Origin: Bacillota bacterium
GTDB lineage: Bacteria; Bacillota; Clostridia; Acetivibrionales; DSM-1351
Reading direction: 5' to 3'
NCBI GenBank assembly: GCA_023439045.1
Contig: JAEXOY010000037.1
Coordinates: 1-64,000 of the forward strand
DNA length: 64,000 nucleotides
A model generated the notes under the pieces. That model saw only the letters and a list, made by a program, of their open reading frames with translations, searched no databases and was not told the origin of the DNA. Of this stretch, positions 25,847 through 35,964 are shown piece by piece (position 1 is the stretch's first letter; each line of letters opens with the position of its first letter). The translations under genes were made by a program, and so were the position numbers.

Positions 25847-27232
25847 TTACCCAAAGAGTGATATGCGTTTAGATTCATCACAGGTTATAATCTTCTTTTT
25901 GCCATCTAGCAATGTTGCTATTGTAACCTTGCCACCCCAAAGTTCTACAATATGTTTCAACGTTTCATATGTATAGCTTAGTTCCAATTCACGTCCGTCA
26001 AATTCATGTGCCAGCAACATTGTTCCCTCCTTATGAAGCCAGTCTTGTACTTTAATAACTGGTATGCTGCCAATACCCACAGTGTTTGCCAAGGTATCTC
26101 GTATTTTAATCCACCCGCTATCATCTGATACTTCTGAAATCATATATTCATTTCCGGCTGAAATATATTCGAACAAGTTCATTTCATTACATAATGGCTG
26201 TGTGAGATATCTCCTGATAAAGGACTGATCTCGTTCAAGCTCTCTGATTTTAAAAATGGCATTAGCCCCCTCCCTATTATATATATCTTCAAATATTTTA
26301 AAGCCAATATAATACGGGTTAATGCTAGATTTAAGCGGTCTGATTACCTCATTGTGCCGTCTCAAGAACTCAAAATGCATATCTTGAGGAAGCTCCAGCT
26401 TATTTAGTAAAGTATAATGCCAAAAGCTTGCCCAGCCTTCATTCATTATTTTGGTTTCTATCTGCGGTATAAAGTACCTTGCTTCTTCCCTAACTATGGA
26501 TAGAATATCTTTCTCCCATTGCTGCAGTCTGCCATTTTCTACAATAAATAGAAGTATATCATTTCTTTGTGCATCATCTATTTTATCCTGAGTCACAAAA
26601 TCTTCAGCATCAGATTTATTTATATCCTCATATCTTTGGAGGTAAGGATATTCCTTTCTATTATCATAAATGGCTGAGATATCTTTTTTGTCTTCTGACT
26701 TGTTTTTCCTAAAATCCATAACTCTTTCTGTCTGGTACTTTATGGCGTGAGCTGCATTTAAAATACGCTCAACTTTTTTGTAACCTATGCTTGGATCTTT
26801 GATGTATTCTCTTATCCGATCAGCATGGTTTTTAAACATTTCAATAGCATAGTTGGCATTGGTGCCTTCTTTAAATAATCTATTGTTTTTAAAAAAATCA
26901 TTATGAGCATATACATGAGATATGGTTAGAATTTGCAGCAGTAAAGTATTGTCCTTCATGAGATATGCAATGCAAGGATTAGAATTAATCACCATCTCAT
27001 AGGGTAAGCCGGTTAGATTGTACTTATGCAGTGTTTTAGTCCTCTCATAAGCCTTTCCAAAGCTCCAATGCGGATAATGAGAGGGCATTCCAACGTATGT
27101 TTCGTACCCTATCATATCTTCATAATTTATTATCTCAAACTCTTGAGGATAAAAATCAAGACCGCATTCTTTAACTATATTTTCTATTTTCTCGTTCCAG
27201 TATTCCAGATCATTAAGACAAAAATCGCCCAT
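25847..27232 (-). CDS. spoVR: SpoVR family protein
   Basis: About 461 residues from ATG 27232, which has AGGGGGAT upstream; a longer frame to 27262 has no better signal. Motifs of the family: 'YPQEFEIINYEDM', 'GMPSHYPHWSFGK', 'YEMVINSNPCIAYLM', 'YAHNDFFKNN', 'NEGWASFWHYTLL', 'NPYYIGFKIFEDI'. The conserved His, Glu and Cys residues suggest a metal site. In Bacillus loss of SpoVR affects spore cortex formation. The same three-gene group (prkA-yhbH-spoVR) is yeaG-yeaH-ycgB in Escherichia, where it belongs to the stress response. It is the last gene of the trio. Confidence 0.92.
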   Translation of the reverse strand: MGDFCLNDLEYWNEKIENIVKECGLDFYPQEFEIINYEDMIGYETYVGMPSHYPHWSFGKAYERTKTLHKYNLTGLPYEMVINSNPCIAYLMKDNTLLLQILTISHVYAHNDFFKNNRLFKEGTNANYAIEMFKNHADRIREYIKDPSIGYKKVERILNAAHAIKYQTERVMDFRKNKSEDKKDISAIYDNRKEYPYLQRYEDINKSDAEDFVTQDKIDDAQRNDILLFIVENGRLQQWEKDILSIVREEARYFIPQIETKIMNEGWASFWHYTLLNKLELPQDMHFEFLRRHNEVIRPLKSSINPYYIGFKIFEDIYNREGANAIFKIRELERDQSFIRRYLTQPLCNEMNLFEYISAGNEYMISEVSDDSGWIKIRDTLANTVGIGSIPVIKVQDWLHKEGTMLLAHEFDGRELELSYTYETLKHIVELWGGKVTIATLLDGKKKIITCDESKRISLFG

Positions 27233-27353
27233 TTTTATCCCCCTTAGGTTTGTAGCTATCATATCTAGAAAATTATTATTCTGATTAGCCGTTAATGGTT
27301 TAGGCTGTGGAAGTGATTTAGACTAACCGCTCTATTTGGGCTAACTGCTCAGA

Positions 27354-28640
27354 TTAGCTATTCTTCTTTATATCTGGCTCCTTATCAAGCAACTTTTTTA
27401 AGGCAGGAAGAACATCTTCCTTTTTATTGATAGTAATAGCATAAAAATTAGCACTGTTTATATTGTTCTGAAGCTCTGCTTTAATAGTACTCCCCATAGT
27501 GTAGTAGCCGGGAACTATCTCACCATATCCAAACAAATTGCATAGTCCGCAAAGCCTTTTACCACTTTCAATAGCACGTTTGTTATCCTCTGACCAGTTA
27601 TCTCCGTCACTGCAATGAAAAGCATAAACGTTCCAGTTTGAGGGGCTGTATCTCTCATTTATTATCTCAATAGCTTTATCATAGCCACTGCTGATATATG
27701 TACCCCCTGATTCACCTCTATGGAAAAATTCCTTTTCGTTAACCTCTTTTGCAGTAGTAGTGTGAGCAACAAATGCTACCTCTACATTGGCATATTTAAG
27801 TCGAAGAAACTGGTACAAAAGAAAGTAAAAGCTTCTCGCAAGATATTTTTTTGTCTGGTCCATAGAGCCGGATACGTCCATAATGCATATAACAACAGCA
27901 TTATAATCCCGCTTATTGTCTTCTTTAATTCTATAGTATCTCAAATCGTCCTCAATAAAAGGGAAACGCTCATTCTGCTTCTCAATACTATCATCGGAAT
28001 TATTAACACTATTTATGGGATTATACTCGATACTGTTATCCTCAATGCTGTCTTCAACAATGCTGTTACCCTCAATAATATTTTCGTTGTTATCTGATTG
28101 CTCCCTTAAAGCTCTCTTACTCGCCTGCTTCCTTTTAATTTTCTCAATAGCCGAGCGTTTTTTTGCCAGCTTTGGAGGAATACCCTTTCTCTGATAACCC
28201 AACTTTCTGTAGCTTTTGGATTCAAGGTTTGAGAGTTTACGCTTATCAATATCGGGAAGCTGCATATCTTCAAAGAGATACCTTATTACCTCTTCTATAG
28301 TTATCTCTGTTTCATAGATTTCTTCTCCCTCTTGATTTCCTGCCTTCCCATTCGCTTGACCGTTTTGACTGGGGTCAGCACCAAATTTGTCACCGCGCTT
28401 TTCATTGCCGTCACCAGCACCAACACCCGGCTTATTTTTCCCATATATAAACTGAAATTCTTTGATACCCTTGATAGGTATTTTAATTTTCTTGTCTCGA
28501 CTTTGCCCAATAATGCTCTCTTCAGCTATAATACTTCCTAAATTCTTCTTTATAGACTCTTCTACCAGCTCCCTGTGTCTGCGTCTGTCTTCAGCAGTCC
28601 TATCTCTTCCAACGCTCGTACAGTCCCTGAAAATAGCCAT
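27354..28640 (-). CDS. yhbH: YhbH/YeaH family (DUF444) VWA-like sporulation protein
   Basis: 428 residues. The N-terminus 'GRDRTAEDRRRHRELVEE' is diagnostic for the DUF444 family. A variable acidic, Asn-rich linker (about 190-230) precedes a von Willebrand A-type domain with 'IMDVSGSMDQTKK' (MIDAS metal site DxSxS) and 'GGTYISSGYDKA'. It lies between prkA and spoVR, nine bases after the prkA stop. It probably links the kinase PrkA with SpoVR. AGGGTGATTTC precedes its ATG. Confidence 0.93.
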   Translation of the reverse strand: MAIFRDCTSVGRDRTAEDRRRHRELVEESIKKNLGSIIAEESIIGQSRDKKIKIPIKGIKEFQFIYGKNKPGVGAGDGNEKRGDKFGADPSQNGQANGKAGNQEGEEIYETEITIEEVIRYLFEDMQLPDIDKRKLSNLESKSYRKLGYQRKGIPPKLAKKRSAIEKIKRKQASKRALREQSDNNENIIEGNSIVEDSIEDNSIEYNPINSVNNSDDSIEKQNERFPFIEDDLRYYRIKEDNKRDYNAVVICIMDVSGSMDQTKKYLARSFYFLLYQFLRLKYANVEVAFVAHTTTAKEVNEKEFFHRGESGGTYISSGYDKAIEIINERYSPSNWNVYAFHCSDGDNWSEDNKRAIESGKRLCGLCNLFGYGEIVPGYYTMGSTIKAELQNNINSANFYAITINKKEDVLPALKKLLDKEPDIKKNS

Positions 28641-28649
28641 GAAATCACC

Positions 28650-30584
28650 CTAATCCTTCCAGAGATTATTAGCAGCATATTTTAGTATTACATTGCAGCA
28701 GTGGTCACAATATCCATTTTTCTTCATTTCATCAACCATTGTATTGTACTTCTGAGTCTGTTCCTTATCCCTTACCTTTGCCTGTGTAATGATTCTGCTT
28801 AAATCTCTGACAGAGGTGGTTAGCTTTTTCTCAATTGCGTCCTTAAGGGGCTCGTAACTACTGTAATCAAGACTTCCCCCATTTCTCATTACAAAAAACA
28901 TATATGCAGTAACATCTGATCTGAAGCCTTTGACAGCGGTATCAGAAATACCTATTTGCTCCTCTATTGAGCGCATAAACTTCTCGTCCGGTTCAAGCTC
29001 TTCCCCTGTGTTTTTGTCTTTTATTTTTGTTCGATTTACAAATGCTTCCGCGTGGTCAAGGTAGTTATTAAATAGGCTTTCAGCTTGTTCCCTGTAGCCA
29101 TGAATAAACGCCTTCGTAACTTCCTTTTCAAGTATCTTGTTGTACTCTTTTTTGACAACATCATAAATAAGTCTTGTGTAGCGTTCCTTCTCGTCCTCAT
29201 TTATCCCTAACTCCTTAACAGATTTTATGAGCGATTCCATTACTGAGATTGGATTGATACAATTGTTCTCTGAGTCCGAGAGAGAAGTATCCAGAGCCTT
29301 CATTATAAACCTGGTGGAAATGCCGGTCATGCCCTCTCTGGCTGCTTCTTCACGCAGCTCAAATATATCAATTTTCTTTGTCATACCCTTTTCAAGTATT
29401 TCTTCACCATTATAAATCTTAAGTTTTGTAATGGGGTCAACCTTGTTGGAAGGAGCTAATCTTGTAAGTATTGCAAACATAGAAGCAATCTCAATGGTAT
29501 GAGGTGCAATATGAGCATTAAATTTACTTTTTGAAAGAATTTTATTATATATTTTTATTTCTTCATTGAGTTCAAGGCAATATGGTACTTCTATTTTGAC
29601 TATTCTATCTAGTATGGCTTCATTGGTATGGTCAGAACGGAATTTATTCCATTCAGCTTCATTAGAGTGGGCTAGTATTACGCCATCAAAGTAAATCATT
29701 GCTCCCTTACCTGGGGAAGGAATTGACTTCTCCTGAGTAGCGGTTATCATAGTATGTAAGTATTCTGTCTCATTTTTAAATACTTCTATGAACTCGACAA
29801 TGCCACGATTTCCGGCATTAAACGCACCATTTAACGAGAGTACACGGGGATCGTCCTCTGAGTACAAATCTATTTTGGATATGTCAACACTGCCTGTAAG
29901 AACGGAGGTATCCTGATTATTGGGATCAACAGGTGGCACTACGCCTATGCCCTTTCGAGACCTTATGGAAAAACCCACTGTCTCAACAGACATTTTTTCA
30001 TATTCACCATCAAACTCATTTTTCAGGCGATATCTGCATATTGGACACAAATCTCCTTCTATTTTAACACCCAATGCTCTTTCAAAATCTTCTCTAAGGT
30101 GTTTTGGAATCAGGTGCAACGGTTCTTCTCTCATTGGACAATCCTTTATGGCATATATTGCAGGAGACTGTTCAAGTGCTCTTTTCAATGCTTCCATAAG
30201 AGATGATTTACCTGCACCAACAGGGCCTACAAGATAAAGCACCTGCCTTGCCTCTTCTCCAGCCATGGCAGCCGAGTGAAAGTATCTAACAATTTTCATA
30301 ATGGTTTTATCTATTCCAAAAAATTCATCACTAAAAAATTTGTATTTTTTTATTACATCATTTCCATAAATTCGTCTTAACCTTGGATTTTCATCGGTTT
30401 TTAATATTTCAACTCCCAAAGAAGATATCATGTTGAATACTCTTTGGTGAGAAAGCATACATATTTCTGGCTTTTCCTTGATTATATGAAGGTATTCCAA
30501 AAAAGTACCTTCGAATTGTTTCCTTACTCTTTCCTCCCTATCCCTCTGTATCAATGCTGAAAAGTTAAACTCAGACGTGGTCAT
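28650..30584 (-). CDS. prkA: PrkA family serine protein kinase (AAA+)
   Basis: 644 residues. The N-terminal AAA+ domain has Walker A 'GPVGAGKSSLMEAL'. Further family segments are 'CPICRYRLKNEFDG', 'RSRKGIGVVPPVDP', 'GAFNAGNRGIVEFIEVFK' and 'FDGVILAHSNEAEW'. The C-terminal PrkA domain (from about 400) resembles a kinase. Bacillus PrkA acts in sporulation; recent work on homologues debates kinase versus Lon-like activity. AAGGAGG precedes ATG. First gene of the prkA-yhbH-spoVR operon. Confidence 0.95.
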   Translation of the reverse strand: MTTSEFNFSALIQRDREERVRKQFEGTFLEYLHIIKEKPEICMLSHQRVFNMISSLGVEILKTDENPRLRRIYGNDVIKKYKFFSDEFFGIDKTIMKIVRYFHSAAMAGEEARQVLYLVGPVGAGKSSLMEALKRALEQSPAIYAIKDCPMREEPLHLIPKHLREDFERALGVKIEGDLCPICRYRLKNEFDGEYEKMSVETVGFSIRSRKGIGVVPPVDPNNQDTSVLTGSVDISKIDLYSEDDPRVLSLNGAFNAGNRGIVEFIEVFKNETEYLHTMITATQEKSIPSPGKGAMIYFDGVILAHSNEAEWNKFRSDHTNEAILDRIVKIEVPYCLELNEEIKIYNKILSKSKFNAHIAPHTIEIASMFAILTRLAPSNKVDPITKLKIYNGEEILEKGMTKKIDIFELREEAAREGMTGISTRFIMKALDTSLSDSENNCINPISVMESLIKSVKELGINEDEKERYTRLIYDVVKKEYNKILEKEVTKAFIHGYREQAESLFNNYLDHAEAFVNRTKIKDKNTGEELEPDEKFMRSIEEQIGISDTAVKGFRSDVTAYMFFVMRNGGSLDYSSYEPLKDAIEKKLTTSVRDLSRIITQAKVRDKEQTQKYNTMVDEMKKNGYCDHCCNVILKYAANNLWKD

Positions 30585-30740
30585 ACACTATCCTCCTTTT
30601 TGCCATTAATAGCAAAATAACAGTCTTACTCTAAAATATATGTTTACAAATCCATAATATTATAGAAAAAGACTGTTAAATTAAAATAGTACATGCTTAA
30701 TATAGATATAGAGGCTTAAAGCACTACAAAGCTGTAAGGC

Positions 30741-32720
30741 TTAAAGCACCACAAAACTCCGATATTTTCCTGTGATTTCGTCCCTGCCTAAGTAATCAAA
30801 AACGATAAGCTTATCATCGTGAACCTTGCTAACTCTTAAGAAAAACACCTTTTTTAGTATATCCCTGGCTTGCAGTCCTGAACAATGCGGTAAATACGTT
30901 TCAACAAAATTAGCATCCCTTAGTAGAGAATGAATGAGATTATTATCAACTGAGCTAAGACCATTTTTTAGAAATTCCGGTATTGTACCAGAGCTGTCAA
31001 CTGATAAAAAATCAATGGCCATGAGCTCAATAATGTATGTCTTCTCACCTTTATTTTCAGCTAAATCATTAACAAAATGATACAATGCTTTTATATTTTC
31101 ACGGTACGAAACAGGCCTTTGCAAGTATCCATGCTTACTAAGATACTTAGACAACTCATAATAAAAGTTATACGGGGTATCAAAATACTTGCTTGTAATA
31201 TATTCCAAAATATTGCTAAAACGTCCTGAGTTAAAGTATCTTTCCAACGTTTCCTCAACCATTTTCAACTCAAGAATTTCATCAAAGGTTATATAGTTGT
31301 TTTGGAGAATTTCGTATGGAGAATAGTCTCTGTATATATACCCATGCTTCTTTTCCTCTTTCCTGATTTTAGAACCCTTTAGTAACTTCAAAAAGCCTAA
31401 CTGAAGCTGATGTGCACCCAAATCGTAAACCTTATTAAACGAGTCAACAAATGAAATATAGTCCTCATATGGCAGGCCAGCTATCAAGTCAACATGGACA
31501 TGAATGTTGCCGGCAGCAAGCAATTGCTTTACATTGTTAAATAAAACAGGCAATTTTGTTACACGGTCAATTTCGTTAAGGGAAGCTTCATTTACAGTCT
31601 GTATACCTATCTCTAGCTGTATTCTGCCCTTTGGAGCAGTTCTTAGCAATTCTATTAAATCCTTATCAAATAAATCAGCTGCTACTTCAAAATGAAAAGT
31701 AGTTTCACAATCTAATTCTATTATGTGTTTAATAATGCTTAAAGCCCTCGACCTATTACAGTTAAAGGTCCTGTCTACAAATTTGATTAATTTAGGCTTA
31801 CTTTTGAGAATTGTAGCCAAATCGCTAAATACTCTCTCCAGTGAAAAGTACCTGACTCCACAAAAGGTTGATGAAATGCAATAAGAACAGGAAAATGGGC
31901 AACCTCTGGAGGATTCGAAATATACTATTCTATTGTCAAGTGTAGATAGCATTTCTGAACTGTATGGTGCCACTAGGCTGTCTAAATCTTGTATTAAGTT
32001 AAAGCCCTTATTAATAAAGATTTTATTACCCTTCCGGTATGCTAACCCATGAATGCCTTTATATATGTTAGCTTGTAAATCATTAGCCTGAATCACAGTT
32101 TCTTGCTTAACAATTCCTTCTTCTATTGCGGTTCCTTCTTTTATCGCAGTTCCTTCTTCTATCGCAGTTCCTTCTTCTATCGCAGTTCCTTTTTCTATTT
32201 CAGTTCCCTCTTCTATCGCAGTTCCTTCTTCTATTGCGGTTCCTTCTTCTATCGCAGTTCCCTCTTGCGTATCATCTCCACAATTACAGTCTAGCAATTT
32301 TATAAGTTCTGCTACTACAAATTCACCTTCTCCACATACAACAAAGTCTATTCCTGGGTTTCTCTCAAGCACTAAGCGTGCATCGTAGGAAACCTCTGGC
32401 CCACCCACTATCACAATGCAGCTTGGAAGCAGCTTTTTTATTTCAGCAAGCAGTGCTAATACCATTTCTATGTTCCATATATAACATGAAAAAGCCAGAA
32501 TATCTGGCTTCTCCTGATAAATTTCTTTTAGAATATTATCTTTATTATCATTTATAGTAAACTCCCTGACAGCTGTGACTCCTTGCATAAAAGCACTGTG
32601 TTGCGAGCAGCTACTATCCTCGGAGTAATCATTATGCCGCGAGCAATTTTGCCTTAAATACCATACTGCAAGATTGGAATGAATAAACTTTGAGTTTATA
32701 GCCACAAAAAGTGTTTTCAT
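30741..32720 (-). CDS. B12-binding domain radical SAM protein with hexapeptide repeat
   Basis: About 659 residues from ATG 32720 (GTGAGG upstream); the longer frame to 32792 lacks a ribosome binding site. An N-terminal cobalamin-binding domain ('GGPEVSYDARLVLERNPGIDF' region) is followed by a radical SAM core with 'CPFSCSYC' and a DUF4080-type C-terminus. Between them lies a run of eight Glu-Gly-Thr-Ala-Ile-Glu units. Such proteins modify an unknown small molecule or RNA; the class includes methyltransferases, so the substrate cannot be named. The repeat sits in a linker after the B12 domain, so the protein can still fold. It is followed by a normal stop and not frameshifted. Confidence 0.85.
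   Translation of the reverse strand: MKTLFVAINSKFIHSNLAVWYLRQNCSRHNDYSEDSSCSQHSAFMQGVTAVREFTINDNKDNILKEIYQEKPDILAFSCYIWNIEMVLALLAEIKKLLPSCIVIVGGPEVSYDARLVLERNPGIDFVVCGEGEFVVAELIKLLDCNCGDDTQEGTAIEEGTAIEEGTAIEEGTEIEKGTAIEEGTAIEEGTAIKEGTAIEEGIVKQETVIQANDLQANIYKGIHGLAYRKGNKIFINKGFNLIQDLDSLVAPYSSEMLSTLDNRIVYFESSRGCPFSCSYCISSTFCGVRYFSLERVFSDLATILKSKPKLIKFVDRTFNCNRSRALSIIKHIIELDCETTFHFEVAADLFDKDLIELLRTAPKGRIQLEIGIQTVNEASLNEIDRVTKLPVLFNNVKQLLAAGNIHVHVDLIAGLPYEDYISFVDSFNKVYDLGAHQLQLGFLKLLKGSKIRKEEKKHGYIYRDYSPYEILQNNYITFDEILELKMVEETLERYFNSGRFSNILEYITSKYFDTPYNFYYELSKYLSKHGYLQRPVSYRENIKALYHFVNDLAENKGEKTYIIELMAIDFLSVDSSGTIPEFLKNGLSSVDNNLIHSLLRDANFVETYLPHCSGLQARDILKKVFFLRVSKVHDDKLIVFDYLGRDEITGKYRSFVVL
32113..32266. 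repeat. in-frame 18-base tandem repeat inside the radical SAM gene
   Basis: About 8.5 copies of an 18-base unit encode the hexapeptide EGTAIE with a few variants (EGTEIE, KGTAIE, EGTAIK). The copies differ at silent and non-silent sites, so the array is not brand new. A long frame on the opposite strand here is a by-product of the repeat. Confidence 0.95.
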
Positions 32721-32793
32721 TATTGTAAAAAACCTCACTTTTAAAAGTATATTCATTATTATCCCATGATTCTGGTAAGTATACAAGGACATA

Positions 32794-33990
32794 TCAGCTA
32801 TGTATTAAATTCCCCCACGATACGAATATCTTCCTAAAATAAAAATAGAAGTCCTTTCTGTTTATATTATCTTTTGCAAAGATATCTGATTTAGCAAGTA
32901 TCTGACCATCTAGTTCATATTTGATGCTTCCAACCTTTGAATCTGCCCTAATAGGAGCTTCTACTGTATTTGGGATATCAACATTAACTTTTATTCTCTC
33001 CCGTTCATCTTCCTTTAGTGGAAGTGTTATTGTACTGCCTGCATAGACATTAAGTTTTCCTTTTATACCTTTATGTAGCTTCAACTCTGCTACTTGCTGA
33101 CCTTCAAACAAATAATCGTAATTTTTGTAATTTGTAAAGGAATAATCTAATATGGATTTACTGTTGGCAGCTCGTTGAGTTCTAGACGCACAATTGAGAA
33201 CAACTGATATGTACCTATTGCCATTTTGCGAAACGGAGGTAACCAAACATCTTCCCGCTTGGCCGGTATAACCAGTCTTTACACCGTCCGTTCCGGGATA
33301 TAAGCTTAACATTTCATTGGTATTATTAATGCCCCGCCCTTCAAATGTAGAACTTTTGGTTGCAACTATTTCGGCAAATATAGGATTTTTTAATGCGTAT
33401 TGTGTAATAAGTGCCAAATCGTAAGCTGTAGAATAATGTTGGGGATCATCCAGCCCATGTGGAGTAACAAAATTTGTATTTAATGCACCTATTTCAGCGG
33501 CTTTTCTATTCATCATCTGAGCAAATGCTTCCACCGATCCACCTATATGTTCTGCAATAGCAATTGCCGCATCATTTCCCGATCTAAGCATCATAGCATA
33601 CATTAAATCCTTAAGCTTATAGGTCCTACCTTGTTTAAGCCCAACTGTTGAGCCCCCTATAGCAGCGGACCTTTTGCTGATAACTACATCATCTTCAAAA
33701 TTGCCGTTTTCTATAGCTACTATTGCAGTCATAATCTTAGTAGTACTAGCTATGGACCTTCTTACATATGCATTCTTCTCATAAAGAATTCTACCACTGG
33801 CAAAATCCATTACAATTGCCGAACTTGCAGCTATTCTCGGCGGCTGTCCGTCTGAAGTAGATGTTATTTGTGAATCATTTATATTTACTGGAGCCTCATC
33901 ATCAGAGTCATCTGCAAATACAGAACAGTTAAAAACTACATTAGCAAATAGTAACGCTAGTACAAGCATTAATCTAATAGTTTTTTTCAA
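32794..33990 (-). CDS. dacF: D-alanyl-D-alanine carboxypeptidase (DacF-like, S11)
   Basis: 398 residues. It trims the terminal D-Ala of peptidoglycan stem peptides. A signal peptide (about 1-26, ending near 'SVFA') is followed by the S11 catalytic motifs 'SSTTK'-type SxxK ('ASTTKIMTA'), 'SGN' ('LRSGNDAA') and 'KTG' ('DGVKTGYTG'). The C-terminal beta domain (about 290-380) anchors these enzymes at the membrane; the end has an amphipathic 'FYFYFRKIF' stretch. The start is TTG 33990 with AAGGGA about ten bases upstream. The name dacF is by similarity; dacB-type roles in spore cortex are also possible. Confidence 0.88.
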   Translation of the reverse strand: MKKTIRLMLVLALLFANVVFNCSVFADDSDDEAPVNINDSQITSTSDGQPPRIAASSAIVMDFASGRILYEKNAYVRRSIASTTKIMTAIVAIENGNFEDDVVISKRSAAIGGSTVGLKQGRTYKLKDLMYAMMLRSGNDAAIAIAEHIGGSVEAFAQMMNRKAAEIGALNTNFVTPHGLDDPQHYSTAYDLALITQYALKNPIFAEIVATKSSTFEGRGINNTNEMLSLYPGTDGVKTGYTGQAGRCLVTSVSQNGNRYISVVLNCASRTQRAANSKSILDYSFTNYKNYDYLFEGQQVAELKLHKGIKGKLNVYAGSTITLPLKEDERERIKVNVDIPNTVEAPIRADSKVGSIKYELDGQILAKSDIFAKDNINRKDFYFYFRKIFVSWGNLIHS

Positions 33991-34195
33991 TCAGCTTCAT
34001 TCCCTTCGTCTCTTAAAGTGCAACATTCGTAAGTAACCATCTGATTCTCAGGCTGGTCCCCTGCCTCGTTATAAATATATGAAAAAAGGATAATGATTAT
34101 AACGTATTATTTATGTATCAGAAGGTGTATTTATTTATTAGTAAAAGCTGCCGATACTTATATTAGATAAATAATGCTTTTGGGGGAGACTAACT

Positions 34196-35785
34196 ATGAA
34201 TGAAAAACTTATTTTTTCAAATGATTATATATGCATAACCTCAATTGACAATAACGTTTACCTTAAAGTATCAAAAAAAGGATTATCCTTGATTACTTTC
34301 AATACTATTCTACTGGCCTATCCTCAGATACATATTGATAATTTTGCTTTAGTAAAGAGTAGCATTGCAAATGCGGTAGCTTCTGCGCAAAAAATCGGTA
34401 TACTAAAGGCCGATATTCAATTAGAGCTAATGGACAATAACACCAAAGCATATATTACCTTTAATATTTCTCAGGAGAGTTTATTAGAAAGCACCGATAT
34501 TATAACTCGTGTAGATCAGCTATTAAAGGATAATGGTATAGTCTATGGAGTAGATACTAGTGTATTACTCCAGGGTAAATTATTACCCCAAAAACGGTAT
34601 CTCGTTGCAAGCGGAGCTCCTGCAATAGACGGCGAAAATGCAATAATTAAGCTATATATAATAGAAAGCACACGTCCTAACAATGATGAGCAAGAACGCA
34701 AAATTGATTTCTATAATCTAAAACTAATAAATAATGTTGCTAAAGGAGAATGGCTTGGGGAGCGTCAAGAACCTTCTCTTGGAGTTGATGGGAGAACGGT
34801 TAAAGGAGAAATTTTAAAGGCTAAGCCTGGTAAGACCCTACCTCTATTATATGACTCTAAATCTGTTTACGAAGAGAAAAAAGGAAATGTAACCGCACTT
34901 TATGCAAAAATCTCAGGTGCTGTCAGCTACATAGACGGAAGGATTTCTGTTGCAAATCACCTCGAACTAGATAATGTAGATTTTAATACAGGTAATATAG
35001 AGTTCGATGGTTGTGTTACCATAAAGGGTACTATCTCTGATGGCTTTTCCGTCACTGCAACGCGCGATATTGAGATTAATAGTAACATGGGAGTTGGCAA
35101 TATAAAAAGTATAACCAGCACCCATGGCAGTATTTTTATTAAGGGAGGTATAATCTCTAAAGGTAAGGTAGAGATATCTGCTGCCAAAAATCTAATAACC
35201 AAGTATATAGAAAATGCCAAGGTTACCTGCGGTGAAAATTTATTAATAGATACATATAGTATAAATAGTTTTTTGTCTGCCAAGCAGATTTTGGTTACTT
35301 CTGATAAAGGGCATATTATAGGGGGGTATTGCAAAGCTCTTTGTAAAATATCAGTTCCAATACTGGGATGTGACAGAGAAAAAAGAACTATTGTTTCAGT
35401 AGAAGGTTTTAGTAGAAGTGCATATGAAAATACAATTCTATCTCTCAATTCTAAAATTGAGAAATATAAAAATGAGAAAAAGGTTGTAAAATCAGCACTT
35501 GATAGCCTTAGTGCAATAAATGCTCCGTCAGAAAAGCAGAGAAAGGATTGGCTTGCATTGTCAGATAGAGCTAATCATTTGAAGGAAGCTCAAGCTGATT
35601 GCGAAGAATCTAGGAAGAACTTGCTTCAATGTCTAAAGGTTAAAGGCGATGGTGAAATATCAATCACTAAGACTGTTTTCCCTAACTGCCAGATTATTTT
35701 AGCAAAGAATATCATTGAGATTACAGAGAAGTCTCTAGCGATAACTTATTATTATAGTGATGAAGAAGTAAAAATTATCACATAA
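34196..35785 (+). CDS. FapA family (DUF342) protein
   Basis: 529 residues. It matches the DUF342/FapA family: an N-terminal KH-like region, then 'SGAPAIDGENA', 'GKTLPLLYDSKSVYEEKKGNVTALYAKISGAV', a stack of beta-helix repeats ('LDNVDFNTGNIEFDGCVTIKGTISDGFSVTA') and a C-terminal coiled coil (about 410-480). 'Flagellar assembly protein A' is the historical label, but members occur in non-flagellar contexts and no flagellar gene is nearby. GGGGGAGACTAACT precedes ATG. It is divergent from dacF. The stop lies inside a 21-base repeat. Confidence 0.82.
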   Translation: MNEKLIFSNDYICITSIDNNVYLKVSKKGLSLITFNTILLAYPQIHIDNFALVKSSIANAVASAQKIGILKADIQLELMDNNTKAYITFNISQESLLESTDIITRVDQLLKDNGIVYGVDTSVLLQGKLLPQKRYLVASGAPAIDGENAIIKLYIIESTRPNNDEQERKIDFYNLKLINNVAKGEWLGERQEPSLGVDGRTVKGEILKAKPGKTLPLLYDSKSVYEEKKGNVTALYAKISGAVSYIDGRISVANHLELDNVDFNTGNIEFDGCVTIKGTISDGFSVTATRDIEINSNMGVGNIKSITSTHGSIFIKGGIISKGKVEISAAKNLITKYIENAKVTCGENLLIDTYSINSFLSAKQILVTSDKGHIIGGYCKALCKISVPILGCDREKRTIVSVEGFSRSAYENTILSLNSKIEKYKNEKKVVKSALDSLSAINAPSEKQRKDWLALSDRANHLKEAQADCEESRKNLLQCLKVKGDGEISITKTVFPNCQIILAKNIIEITEKSLAITYYYSDEEVKIIT

Positions 35786-35826
35786 AGAAGTAAAATCATC
35801 ACATAAAAAATTAAATCATCAAGAAA
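35765..35826. repeat. 21-base tandem repeat across the fapA stop codon
   Basis: GAAGTAAAAATTATCACATAAA at 35765-35786 recurs with small changes at 35787-35807 and again, more divergent, at 35808-35826. Another copy lies at about 35849-35869. The first copy encodes the last residues and stop of the gene, so slippage has duplicated the 3' end. Confidence 0.75.
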
Positions 35827-35874
35827 TTTATTCATGAGAGATTAGTTCATCCCATAAAGAAGTAAAATTAAAAA

Positions 35875-35952
35875 AAGCAGAGTCCTCAAATAAGATCATG
35901 GTGATCAAATAGCAACCACCATTTTCCTTTTATTAAGGGATACTCTGCTTTC
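35875..35952. terminator. long hairpin terminator between fapA and the chemoreceptor
   Basis: AAGCAGAGT (35875-35883) pairs with ACTCTGCTT (35942-35950). The loop contains a smaller GATCATGGTGATC hairpin. It lies between convergent genes. A-runs and T-runs on the sides allow termination in both directions, although the loop is unusually large. Confidence 0.65.
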
Positions 35953-35964
35953 TTGTATTAAATA

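Noticed and set aside
32103..32294. antisense frame with repeated Ser-Phe-Phe-Tyr
   Set aside because: It is the reverse reading of the EGTAIE repeat in a well-supported gene.
35875..35952. riboswitch-like multi-hairpin element
   Set aside because: It lies between convergent genes at their 3' ends; a terminator is the simpler reading.
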